Assembly: GCF_030997045.1 (NCBI RefSeq)
Contig: NZ_CP116899.1
Span: 620,001 to 684,000 of the forward strand
Source: Microbulbifer sp. TB1203
GTDB lineage: Bacteria > Pseudomonadota > Gammaproteobacteria > Pseudomonadales > Cellvibrionaceae
Reading direction: 5' to 3'
DNA: 64,000 nt
Each line of letters begins with the position of its first letter. The first letter of the stretch is position 1. Under the pieces are notes generated by a model. That model did not search any database. It saw only the letters and a list, made by a program, of their open reading frames with translations, and was not told the DNA's origin. The position numbers and the translations under genes were made by a program. Of the stretch, positions 32,354 to 40,501 are shown piece after piece.

Positions 32354-32657
32354 GAGAATCCCGGGTTGCTGTTCAGCGAGGCGCGGTATTGTAGCGGATT
32401 GGTTGCCGCGGCGCACAGCCCGCCATCCCCGCTCCTGGAGGTCCCGGGCCCCCGATTGTTGCGGGCGCGCCGCACTAGCCACTACCCCCGCTTCCGGGAA
32501 TATGGTATAAAGCGCGCCGCTCCGGGGTCGTCCCGGGGCTAAATCAACGCCGCACACGCACCGGCACATGTGTCTGGGTGCCTCGCTTGGCTACGCCGGG
32601 TGGGGTTGATACATGGGGCGCGTGGAGGACTAACCCGTAAAACTGAGGTTTACTATT
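32354..32657. promoter_or_regulatory. Divergent promoter region of map and rpsB
   Basis: This 304-base region contains no gene. TATAAA at 32506-32511 is followed by GCGCGCC, a GC-rich discriminator as at stringently controlled ribosomal promoters. No good -35 was found. The rpsB leader follows at about 32540-32645. Confidence 0.55.
32540..32645 (+). promoter_or_regulatory. Putative structured rpsB mRNA leader (S2 autoregulation)
   Basis: The about 150-base leader has pairing segments such as GCACATGTGTCTGGGTGC and the later GGGTGG/GGGGCGCG regions. In E. coli, ribosomal protein S2 represses its own operon through the rpsB leader, and related leaders occur in gammaproteobacteria. Here the fold is only estimated by eye. 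Confidence 0.35.
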
Positions 32658-33404
32658 ATGCCGCAAGTCAGCATGCGCGATATGCTGCAGGCTGGTGTGC
32701 ACTTTGGCCACCAGACCCGCTATTGGAACCCGAAGATGGGTGAATTCATCTTTGGAGCCCGCAACAAGATTCACATCATCAACCTGGAGCACACTGTTCC
32801 GGCTTTTAACGAAGCCCTGCAGGTGATCAAGGGGATGGCCGCACAGAAGAAGAAAATTCTGTTTGTCGGCACCAAGCGCGCCGCGCAGAAATCCATCAAA
32901 GAGCAGGCCGAGCGTTCCGCGCAGCCTTATGTCAGCAACCGCTGGCTCGGCGGCATGCTCACCAACTACAAGACCATCCGTGCCTCCATCAAGCGCTATC
33001 GCGAGCTGGAGGTCCAGTCCCAGGACGGTACTTTCGACAAGCTGACCAAGAAAGAGGCGCTGATGCGCACCCGCATGATGGATAAGCTGGAGCGCTCCAT
33101 CGGTGGTATCAAGGATATGGCCGGCCTTCCCGACGCGCTGTTCGTGATCGACGTGGAGCACGAGCGCATTGCCATCCAGGAAGCCAATAAGCTGGGTATC
33201 CCGGTGATCGGTGTTGTGGACACCAATAGCAGCCCGGAAGGTGTGGACTACGTGATTCCCGGCAACGACGACGCCATTCGCGCGATCAAGCTATACACCA
33301 CTGCGGTGGCGGATGCGGTGCTGGCCGGCGTGGGTGAGGCCGGCGGCGGTGTCGCGAAGGACGAGTACGTTGAAGCGAGTGACGACGAGGCCGCCGCGGA
33401 ATAA
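32658..33404 (+). CDS. rpsB: 30S ribosomal protein S2
   Basis: 248-aa S2 protein. Signature stretches are MRDMLQAGVHFGHQTRYWNP, IHIINLEHTVPAFNEAL, RWLGGMLTNYKTIRASI and IPVIGVVDTNSSPEGVDYVI. It binds late in 30S assembly and helps bind S1 and mRNA. It ends with an acidic tail. It is followed by an attenuator-like hairpin and tsf, the standard rpsB-tsf operon. Confidence 0.98.
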   Translation: MPQVSMRDMLQAGVHFGHQTRYWNPKMGEFIFGARNKIHIINLEHTVPAFNEALQVIKGMAAQKKKILFVGTKRAAQKSIKEQAERSAQPYVSNRWLGGMLTNYKTIRASIKRYRELEVQSQDGTFDKLTKKEALMRTRMMDKLERSIGGIKDMAGLPDALFVIDVEHERIAIQEANKLGIPVIGVVDTNSSPEGVDYVIPGNDDAIRAIKLYTTAVADAVLAGVGEAGGGVAKDEYVEASDDEAAAE

Positions 33405-33426
33405 TCCCGTAGTGAGCACTGCACTT

Positions 33427-33454
33427 AAAAAGGGCCGTGAAACGGCCCTTTTTT
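33427..33454 (+). terminator. Intrinsic terminator/attenuator between rpsB and tsf
   Basis: AAAAAGGGCCGT-GAA-ACGGCCCTTTTTT stem-loop with a T tract, 23 bases after the rpsB stop. E. coli has a comparable partial terminator between these genes, so only part of the transcripts may reach tsf. Confidence 0.88.
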
Positions 33455-33495
33455 CCAACTATCGAATTAGTGAATGAACTCCGAGGAATAGAATC

Positions 33496-34359
33496 ATGGC
33501 GATTACCGCGTCTATGGTAAAAGAACTGCGCGAGCGCACCGGCCTGCCGATGATGGAGTGCAAAAAGGCACTGACCGAGGCGGACGGCGATATCGAAAAG
33601 GCGATTGAAGACCTGCGCAAAGCCTCTGGCCTGAAGGCTGCCAAGAAAGCCGGCCGCACCGCCGCCGACGGCGTGGTCGCGGCGAAAGTGGCCGAAGACG
33701 GCAGCTTCGGTGTGCTGGTGGAAGTCAACTCTGAGACCGACTTCGTGGCCCGCGACGACAATTTCAAGGCGTTCGTGGAGAAGGTGGTGGACAAGGCATT
33801 TGCCGACCGCCAGCAGGACGTCGCCGCACTGATGGAAGGCGAGCTGGAGCAGGCCCGCGAAGCGCTGGTACAGAAGATCGGCGAGAACATCGGTGTGCGC
33901 CGCATCCAGGTGGTGGAAGGGGCCCGGGTGGGCGCCTATGTGCACTCCAACAACCGTATCGCGGCGATTGTCGCCCTGAGCGGCGGCGATGAAGAGACCG
34001 CTCGCGATGTGGCCATGCACGCGACTGCGGTCAACCCGCAGGTTGTCAAACCGGAGGATATGCCGGAGGACCTGCTGGAGAAGGAAAAGGAAATCATCAA
34101 GGCTCAGCCGGATATGGCAGGCAAGCCCGCTGAGATCGTCGAGAAGATGATGGGCGGCCGTATCAAGAAGTTCCTCAAGGAGAACAGCCTGGTGGAGCAG
34201 CCTTTCGTCAAGAACCCGGATGTGACCATCGGCAAGCTGGTCAAGGACCAGGGCGCGGAAGTGGTTTCCTTCGTCCGCTTTGAGGTGGGTGAGGGCATCG
34301 AGAAGGAAGAGGTGGACTTCGCTGCGGAAGTTGCCGCGCAAGTTAAATCCTCTTCTTAA
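33496..34359 (+). CDS. tsf: Translation elongation factor Ts
   Basis: 287-aa guanine-nucleotide exchange factor for EF-Tu. The N-terminal signature is VKELRERTGLPMMECKKAL, followed by the core TDFVARDDNF and the coiled-coil/dimerisation half. The TDFV element contacts EF-Tu. Length and motifs are normal. An AACTCCGAGGAATAG ribosome site precedes the ATG. Confidence 0.98.
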   Translation: MAITASMVKELRERTGLPMMECKKALTEADGDIEKAIEDLRKASGLKAAKKAGRTAADGVVAAKVAEDGSFGVLVEVNSETDFVARDDNFKAFVEKVVDKAFADRQQDVAALMEGELEQAREALVQKIGENIGVRRIQVVEGARVGAYVHSNNRIAAIVALSGGDEETARDVAMHATAVNPQVVKPEDMPEDLLEKEKEIIKAQPDMAGKPAEIVEKMMGGRIKKFLKENSLVEQPFVKNPDVTIGKLVKDQGAEVVSFVRFEVGEGIEKEEVDFAAEVAAQVKSSS

Positions 34360-34362
34360 TCG

Positions 34363-34452
34363 TTTACATCGGGTGCCGGAGGGTGCCCGGTCGCAGTGGG
34401 GGTGCTTTCGGTGGGCTCTTTGGGGCCACATCGGGGCACCCCTCTGTGTAAA
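34363..34452 (+). promoter_or_regulatory. Large inverted repeat in tsf-pyrH gap
   Basis: TTTACA...GGGTGCC at 34363-34377 pairs with GGCACCC...TGTAAA at 34435-34452. The G-rich interior contains GGGTGCCCGG and could form alternative stems. It might terminate tsf transcripts or control pyrH; role unproven. Confidence 0.4.
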
Positions 34453-34513
34453 TGACCAAAATTGTTGTAATGTTCCGCGGCAATAACTGCCTGTGCCAGT
34501 AGAGGACCAACGG

Positions 34514-35251
34514 ATGCCCGGTGTCAAAGACCGCAAGTACAAGCGAATTCTGTTAAAGCTCAGCGGCGAGGAGCTGATGGGCGAGCAGGGGTTTGGAATC
34601 AGCCCAAAGGTACTGGATAAGATGGCCCTGGAGATAGGCCAATTGGTGGGTATCGGCGTTCAGGTGGGGCTGGTGGTCGGCGGTGGCAACCTGTTTCGCG
34701 GCGCCGCGCTGCACGCCGCGGGCCTCGACCGGGTGACCGGCGACCATATGGGAATGCTGGCCACCGTGATGAATGCCCTGGCCCTGCGCGACGCCCTGGA
34801 GCGCTCCAATATTTCCTCCCGTGTGATGTCCGCGATCCAGATGAGCGGCATCGTCGACCACTACGATCGCCGCGCCGCCATCCGCAACCTGGAGCGGGGC
34901 GAAGTACTGATCTTCGCCGCCGGTACCGGCAATCCCTTCTTCACCACGGATTCCGCCGCCTGCCTGCGGGGCATCGAAATTGACGCGGAGCTGGTGCTGA
35001 AGGCCACCAAGGTGGACGGCGTCTACTCCGCCGACCCGGTACTGGAACCCGCCGCGACCCGCTACGACCAGCTGACTTACGACGAGGTGCTGGACAAGAA
35101 GCTCGGGGTGATGGACTTAACCGCAATCTGCCTGTGCCGCGAACACAACATGCCCGTGCGGGTATTCCGCATGGATAAGGCCGGCGCGCTGCTCAATATC
35201 GTTGTGGGTGGCGAAGAGGGCACCTTAATCGAAGAGGAAGTGAAACCGTGA
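34514..35251 (+). CDS. pyrH: Uridylate kinase
   Basis: 245-aa UMP kinase forming UDP, allosterically controlled by GTP and UTP in gammaproteobacteria. Motifs: LLKLSGEELMG (phosphate binding), VVGGGNLFRGA, DHMGMLATVMNALALRDAL and AAGTGNPFFTTDSAA. ATG at 34514 is preferred over a GTG 21 bases upstream because AGAGGA sits 8 bases before it. It overlaps frr by GTGA. Confidence 0.97.
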   Translation: MPGVKDRKYKRILLKLSGEELMGEQGFGISPKVLDKMALEIGQLVGIGVQVGLVVGGGNLFRGAALHAAGLDRVTGDHMGMLATVMNALALRDALERSNISSRVMSAIQMSGIVDHYDRRAAIRNLERGEVLIFAAGTGNPFFTTDSAACLRGIEIDAELVLKATKVDGVYSADPVLEPAATRYDQLTYDEVLDKKLGVMDLTAICLCREHNMPVRVFRMDKAGALLNIVVGGEEGTLIEEEVKP

Positions 35252-35805
35252 TTGAAGATATCAAGAAAGACGCGAAGGCGCGCATGAGCAAAGCGCTCGA
35301 CGCCCTGGCCGGCAACTTCAACAAAATTCGCACTGGCCGCGCGCACCCGAGCATTCTCGACGGCATCCAGGTCTCCTACTACGGCTCCGACACCCCCCTT
35401 TCCCAGGTGGCCAATGTCGTGGTGGAAGATGCCCGGACCCTCTCCGTGACCCCCTGGGAAAAGAACCTGGTGCCGGAAATCGAAAAGGCCATCATGAAAT
35501 CCGACCTGGGCCTGAACCCCAGCTCCGCCGGTACCGTGATCCGCATTCCCATGCCGATGCTCACCGAGGAAACCCGCAAGAACTTTATCCGCCAGGCCAG
35601 GGGAGAAGCGGAGACCGCGCGGGTGTCCATTCGCAATATCCGCCGCGATGCGCTGGCGGAGGTGAAGGCACTGGTCAAGGAGAAGGAGATCTCCGAAGAT
35701 GACGAGCGCCGCGCCGGTGACGAGATCCAGAAAATCACCGACCAGTTTGTGGCGGAAGTCGACAAAGCTCTGGCGGCCAAAGAAAAAGACCTGATGGAAA
35801 TTTGA
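35248..35805 (+). CDS. frr: Ribosome recycling factor
   Basis: 185-aa factor that splits post-termination ribosomes with EF-G. Conserved pieces: FNKIRTGRAHPSILDGIQVSYYG near the start (domain I/II), NPSSAGTVIRIPMPMLTEE, and RRDALAEVKALVKEKEISEDD. The start is GTG, overlapping the pyrH stop by 4 bp, so it is translationally coupled. Full length. Confidence 0.97.
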   Translation: MIEDIKKDAKARMSKALDALAGNFNKIRTGRAHPSILDGIQVSYYGSDTPLSQVANVVVEDARTLSVTPWEKNLVPEIEKAIMKSDLGLNPSSAGTVIRIPMPMLTEETRKNFIRQARGEAETARVSIRNIRRDALAEVKALVKEKEISEDDERRAGDEIQKITDQFVAEVDKALAAKEKDLMEI

Positions 35806-36557
35806 TGGATTCCGCCGAAGTACTGCCGCCGGGTGAGGGCCCGCGCCATATCGCCATTATCATGGATGGCAATGGCCGCTGGGCCGCGCGCCGTGGCCTG
35901 CCCCCCTCGGCGGGCCACAAGGCGGGAGTGGAGCGTATCCGCGACCTGATTTCCGCCTGCGGGGACCGCGGGGTGGAGGCCCTCACCCTGTTCGCCTTTT
36001 CCAGTGAAAACTGGCAGCGCCCGCCCAAGGAAGTGGAACTGTTGATGAGCCTGTTTCACTCCTACCTGCGCAAAGAGGCTGCGCGCATGTGTGAGGAGGG
36101 CGTCCGCCTGAGAGTGGTCGGCCGGCGCGATCGCTTTTCGGCGAGGCTGCAGCGGGCCATTGCGGAGGCGGAAGAGATCACCAGCGAGTGCTCTCGCGGC
36201 AACCTGGTGATCGCAGCCGATTACGGCGGCCGCTGGGATATCGCCAACGCCGCGCGCGCTCTGGCGGAGGAAGTGGCTGCCGGGACGAGGGCGCCGGACT
36301 CCATTACCGAAGAGGTGCTGACGGACTACCTGCAGCTGGCGGATTTGCCGCCGGTAGACCTGCTGATCCGATCCAGTGGTGAGCAGCGCATCAGCAACTT
36401 TATCCTATGGCAGGCGGCCTACAGCGAATTTTATTTTACAGATACGCTGTGGCCGGATTTTGACGAGCGCGAACTGGACGCCGCTATCGCCGCCTACCGA
36501 CGGCGGGATCGCCGCTATGGCGGCCGCAGCAGCGATGATTTGGCCGCACAGGCCTGA
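35805..36557 (+). CDS. uppS: Undecaprenyl diphosphate synthase
   Basis: 250-aa cis-prenyltransferase making the C55 lipid carrier for peptidoglycan and O-antigen. The catalytic Asp lies in HIAIIMDGNGRWA. Other motifs are GHKAGVERIRD, LTLFAFSSENWQRP, and the C-terminal DLLIRSSGEQRISNFILWQ with SEFYFTDTLWPDF. ATG at 35805 overlaps the frr stop by one base (TGATG); an in-frame TTG is one codon earlier. Confidence 0.97.
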   Translation: MDSAEVLPPGEGPRHIAIIMDGNGRWAARRGLPPSAGHKAGVERIRDLISACGDRGVEALTLFAFSSENWQRPPKEVELLMSLFHSYLRKEAARMCEEGVRLRVVGRRDRFSARLQRAIAEAEEITSECSRGNLVIAADYGGRWDIANAARALAEEVAAGTRAPDSITEEVLTDYLQLADLPPVDLLIRSSGEQRISNFILWQAAYSEFYFTDTLWPDFDERELDAAIAAYRRRDRRYGGRSSDDLAAQA

Positions 36558-36582
36558 GTTCCAAGCGATGAAAATCGGACTG

Positions 36583-36777
36583 AGAGCTTATCCATGAATA
36601 ATACGTCGCTGCGACAGCGGCCATTTTCGCCCAGTGCAGGGAACGGGGAGCGCGGTGTGCTTATTGCATGGCTTATTGCATATAGCCGACGAATGACGTC
36701 GAGATTGGCGGAAATGGCTTCGCCCCTTCGGGTTGCGCCCCAACACGCAGTGATGTTTTATTCATGGACAAGCTTCT
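36583..36777. mobile_element. MITE-like element between uppS and cdsA
   Basis: Imperfect inverted ends: left AGAGCTTATCCATGAATAA, right (read inward) AGAAGCTTGTCCATGAATAA, continuing through CGTCGCTGCG / CATCACTGCG. About 195 bp, non-coding. The interior CCCTTCGGGTTGCGCCCC is also found inside the 14511-14780 MITE, so the two may be relatives. Confidence 0.7.
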
Positions 36778-36789
36778 AAGGGTGTAACG

Positions 36790-37635
36790 GTGCTAAAACA
36801 AAGAATAATGACCGCGCTGGTGTTGGTGGCTCTGTTTCTCGGGGTGTTGTTCTTCCTTCCCATCCAGTGGTTCTCCCTGGCGACGGTGGCAGTGATTCTG
36901 CTCGGTGGCTGGGAGTGGGCCAACCTTTCCAACCTCAATCGCGCGCTGCGCTTTGTCTTTCTCGCCGCCTTGGGCGTCTGCCTGGTGGGCACCGCCCAGT
37001 ACGTCTTCGCCATGGACTTCGCCCGTCCGGATACCGGGCGGGCGCGCCAGATACTGGCGGTGGCCTGCGGTTGGTGGGCGCTGGCATTCCTGTGGGTGCA
37101 GAGCTATCCCGCCAGCGCCATGCTGTGGGGCAACCGCTGGGCGCGCGGCCTGATCGGCCTGGTGGTGCTGGCGCCGGCCTGGCTGTCGATGGTGATCCTG
37201 CGGGGCCAGGAGCACGGCGCCTGGCTGGTGCTGTTCGTGGTGGCCGTGGTGGTGGCCGCGGACGTGGGGGCCTACTTCGTGGGCCGCCGCTACGGCAAGC
37301 ACAAACTGGCCCGCGAGGTGAGCCCGGGCAAGTCCTGGGAGGGCTTCTTCGGCGGCCTGGTCGCCTGCTTGATCCTGGCGGTCGGCGTCTCCCTGCTGCT
37401 GGAGTTGCCGCTGAAAAACAGTGTGCTGTTTTCCTTTGGGGTGCTGGTCACCGCGCTGGCCTCGGTGATCGGTGATCTGGTGGAGAGCATGTTCAAACGC
37501 CATCGGGGTATCAAGGACAGCAGCCGTATACTGCCCGGTCACGGCGGCATCCTGGACCGCCTGGACAGCCTCTCCGCGGCGCTGCCGGTGTTCACCATGG
37601 CCGCGCTCGCCAGTGAACTGCCGAAATATTTGTAA
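36790..37635 (+). CDS. cdsA: Phosphatidate cytidylyltransferase
   Basis: 281-aa integral membrane enzyme making CDP-diacylglycerol from CTP and phosphatidic acid, the branch point of phospholipid synthesis. About eight hydrophobic helices. The C-terminal family signature is SVIGDLVESMFKRHRGIKDSSRILPGHGGILDRLDS, seen as SMFKRHRGIKDSSRILPG with the downstream Asp residues. The start is GTG with AAGGG upstream. It lies between uppS and dxr as in many Proteobacteria, here separated from uppS by a MITE-like insertion. Confidence 0.96.
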   Translation: MLKQRIMTALVLVALFLGVLFFLPIQWFSLATVAVILLGGWEWANLSNLNRALRFVFLAALGVCLVGTAQYVFAMDFARPDTGRARQILAVACGWWALAFLWVQSYPASAMLWGNRWARGLIGLVVLAPAWLSMVILRGQEHGAWLVLFVVAVVVAADVGAYFVGRRYGKHKLAREVSPGKSWEGFFGGLVACLILAVGVSLLLELPLKNSVLFSFGVLVTALASVIGDLVESMFKRHRGIKDSSRILPGHGGILDRLDSLSAALPVFTMAALASELPKYL

Positions 37636-37733
37636 GATGGGTGCATTGCGCCTGTCTGTTACCGTGGGGGCGGCCGCTCCAGCGGATACAATCCCCGGTT
37701 CTGCCCGACTCGCAGTGAGGTAGGTAATTCTCG

Positions 37734-38924
37734 ATGCAATCCGTTACGGTCCTCGGCTCAACCGGCTCCATCGGCGTCAGCACCCTGGATGTGCTGGCGC
37801 GCCATCCGCAGCGCTATTCGGTGTTTGCGCTAACCGCCCGCGAACGTGTGACCGAGCTGGCACAACAGTGTCGCCGCTTTGCCCCGCGTTTTGCCGTGGT
37901 GGCGGACGAGAAAGGTGCCCGGGCACTCCGCGAGCAACTGGCCGGAGAGGCGCCGGGTACCGAGATACTCTGGGGAGTGGAAGGGCTCTGCCGGGTGGCA
38001 TCGGACCCGCGGGTGGATGCGGTGATGGCGGCGATTGTCGGCGCCGCCGGCCTGCGCCCGACCCTGGCGGCGGTAGAGGCGGGCAAAAAGGTCCTGCTGG
38101 CGAACAAGGAATCCCTGGTGATGGCGGGGCCGGTGTTTATGCAGGCCCTGGAGAAAAGTGGCGCCCAGTTGCTGCCCATCGACAGCGAGCACAACGCCAT
38201 CTTCCAGTGCCTGCCCCAGCCCTGCGCCGACCTCGATCAGGCGGGGGTGGAAAAAATCCTTCTCACCGGCTCCGGCGGTCCCTTCCGCACCCGCCCTGAG
38301 AATGAACTGCACCGGGTCACCCCGGATGAGGCCTGCGCCCACCCCAACTGGTCCATGGGGCGCAAGATATCGGTGGATTCCGCCACCATGATGAACAAGG
38401 GCCTGGAGTTTATCGAGGCGTGCCTGCTGTTCGGCGCGCGGCCCGATCAGGTGGAGGTGGTGGTGCACCCGCAAAGCATCGTCCACTCCATGGTGCAGTA
38501 CCGCGACGGCTCGCTGCTGGCGCAGATGGGCGAGCCGGATATGCGCACGCCCATCGCCCATGCGCTGGCTTTTCCCGAGCGTATCGGCAGCGGCGTGGCG
38601 GCGCTGGATCTGGTCGCCCGGGGCCGCCTGGACTTCGAGGCGCCGGATGCGCGCCGCTTCCCCTGCCTGCGGCTGGCCCGCGAGGCCATGGATGCCGGCG
38701 GGAGCGCTCCCACGGTGCTGAACGCCGCCAACGAGGTGGCGGTGGAGGCCTTCCTGCAGGGCGGGCTGGCATTTACTAGTATTCCGGCTGTGATCGAGCG
38801 GGTGATGAAATCCGCGGAACCGGTTGAACTGACTGGCCTGGACGCAGTCGAAACAGCGGATCGCAGTGCGCGGGCACTGGCGCAGCGGGCGCTGGAAGAA
38901 TTAAACAGCCGCGCAACGAGTTAG
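37734..38924 (+). CDS. dxr: 1-deoxy-D-xylulose 5-phosphate reductoisomerase
   Basis: 396-aa NADPH-dependent first committed enzyme of the MEP isoprenoid pathway. The NADPH motif is GSTGSIG (residues 8-14). Metal and substrate motifs are LANKESLVMAG, LLPIDSEHNAIFQCL, GSGGPF, and HPNWSMGRKISVDSATMMNKGLE, seen as WSMGRKISVDSATMMNKG. It is followed by rseP 9 bp later. Its products feed undecaprenyl synthesis by uppS nearby. Confidence 0.97.
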   Translation: MQSVTVLGSTGSIGVSTLDVLARHPQRYSVFALTARERVTELAQQCRRFAPRFAVVADEKGARALREQLAGEAPGTEILWGVEGLCRVASDPRVDAVMAAIVGAAGLRPTLAAVEAGKKVLLANKESLVMAGPVFMQALEKSGAQLLPIDSEHNAIFQCLPQPCADLDQAGVEKILLTGSGGPFRTRPENELHRVTPDEACAHPNWSMGRKISVDSATMMNKGLEFIEACLLFGARPDQVEVVVHPQSIVHSMVQYRDGSLLAQMGEPDMRTPIAHALAFPERIGSGVAALDLVARGRLDFEAPDARRFPCLRLAREAMDAGGSAPTVLNAANEVAVEAFLQGGLAFTSIPAVIERVMKSAEPVELTGLDAVETADRSARALAQRALEELNSRATS

Positions 38925-38933
38925 ACAGGTTTT

Positions 38934-40289
38934 ATGGATTTTATTCAAACAGTCATCTGGGCCCTGATCGCTTTGGGCGTACTGGTCACCTTCCACGAAA
39001 TGGGCCATTTCTGGGTGGCGCGCCTGTGTGGGGTCAAGGTACTGCGCTTTTCCGTGGGGTTCGGCCGCCGCCTGGTGTCCCGCTACGACCGCCACGGCAC
39101 TGAATTCACCCTGTCGGCGATTCCCCTGGGCGGCTATGTAAAGATGCTCGACGAGCGTGAGGGCACCGTGCCCCGGGACCAACTGGACCAGGCGTTCAAC
39201 CGCAAAAGCGTATGGGCGCGCATCGCTATCGCCGCGGCCGGGCCGGCAGCCAACTTTGTGCTGGCCATAGTGCTCTTCTGGGCTGTGTTTATGGGCGGTA
39301 CCGCGGGTCCTGTGCCCATCGTTGAATCCGTGCAGCCCGGCAGTATTGCCGCGCGCGCCGGCCTCGAGCGGGGGCAGGAGATCATCGCCGTCGACGGCGA
39401 GCCTACTCCCACCTGGCAGGCGCTCAACTGGCGCCTGGCGAATCGCCTGGGGGACACCGGAAGCATCGAATTCTCCGTGCGCTACCCGGACTCCGATCTG
39501 GAATACCATACACTGGCGGACATAGACCGCTGGCTGGCGGGGCAGGAAGTGCCGGACCCGCTGGGGGAGGCGGGGCTGGAGCTCTGGACACCTCCGGCCA
39601 GTATGAAGCTGGCCCAGGTGACTCCCGACAGCCCTGCGGAGCGGGCCGGCCTGCGAGCCGGGGACAAAATTCTCTCCACCGACGACAAGGCCTTCGGCGA
39701 TTGGGACAGCTGGAGCCAATACCTGCGGAGCCATGGCGGTGAGACGGTACGCGTGGAAGTGGAACGGGATGGCGAGCGCCGGTTACTGGAAGTTACTCCG
39801 GAAATGGTGACCCTGGACAGCGGTGAGCGAGTCGGCCGCATCGGTGTGCTGCCGGTGGTGGAATCCTGGCCGAAGGAGCGGGTGCGCACCTACCACTATG
39901 GTTTGGGCGGGGCCCTGGCCAAGGGGTTGCAGGAGACCTGGGAAAAAACCCTGTTCACCCTCAACAGCCTCAAAAAACTGATTGTGGGCCAGCTTTCGAC
40001 CCGGAACTTGAGCGGCCCTATCACCATTGCTAAAGTGGCCGGCACTTCGGCGGACGCCGGCTGGCAGTCATTTTTGTCGCTGCTGGCGCTGCTTAGTATC
40101 AGCCTCGGCGTGCTCAACCTGCTGCCTATCCCGGTGCTCGACGGCGGTCATCTTCTCTACTACGGTATTGAAGCCATCAAGGGTTCGCCGGTGTCCGAGC
40201 GGGTGCAGATGATCGGTCTGCAGGTGGGTATGGCGCTGGTGCTGTGTATTATGGGCTTGGCGCTGTACAACGATATTTTGCGCTTATAA
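38934..40289 (+). CDS. rseP: Site-2 protease RseP
   Basis: 451-aa inner-membrane zinc metalloprotease that cleaves the anti-sigma factor RseA and signal-peptide remnants. Zinc motif HEMGH at residues 21-25, with the third ligand Asp in LNLLPIPVLDGGHLL near the C-terminus. There are two periplasmic PDZ domains: about 115-200 (SVQPGSIAARAGLERGQEII) and 210-290 (DSPAERAGLRAGDKILS). Four membrane helices are expected. Placement before bamA is the usual envelope-biogenesis order. Confidence 0.97.
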   Translation: MDFIQTVIWALIALGVLVTFHEMGHFWVARLCGVKVLRFSVGFGRRLVSRYDRHGTEFTLSAIPLGGYVKMLDEREGTVPRDQLDQAFNRKSVWARIAIAAAGPAANFVLAIVLFWAVFMGGTAGPVPIVESVQPGSIAARAGLERGQEIIAVDGEPTPTWQALNWRLANRLGDTGSIEFSVRYPDSDLEYHTLADIDRWLAGQEVPDPLGEAGLELWTPPASMKLAQVTPDSPAERAGLRAGDKILSTDDKAFGDWDSWSQYLRSHGGETVRVEVERDGERRLLEVTPEMVTLDSGERVGRIGVLPVVESWPKERVRTYHYGLGGALAKGLQETWEKTLFTLNSLKKLIVGQLSTRNLSGPITIAKVAGTSADAGWQSFLSLLALLSISLGVLNLLPIPVLDGGHLLYYGIEAIKGSPVSERVQMIGLQVGMALVLCIMGLALYNDILRL

Positions 40290-40501
40290 AGCGGCCGAAG
40301 GCCGCCATCAAATTCCTCTCTCCGCTTGTGGGGTAAATCGGCAGGATAGCCGATTGAGCGCCCCGGGAGGGGCGCCCGTAAAGCGGGCGAGCGCCAGGGG
40401 TGATGTGAGTTAATGGATGGTCCGGAGGGCCGGGAGAGGGCAGCCGCAAGGCACCCTTCTCATTGGTTGGAATTGCGAATAAAGAACTCGGAAATTAGTA
40501 G
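40290..40501. other. rseP-bamA intergenic region with GC hairpin
   Basis: This 212-base gap has a strong hairpin GCGCCCCGGGAGGGGCGC at 40358-40375 and GGAGGGCCGGGAGAGGG near 40424. No gene or clear promoter is seen. The hairpin may attenuate transcription into bamA. Confidence 0.5.
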
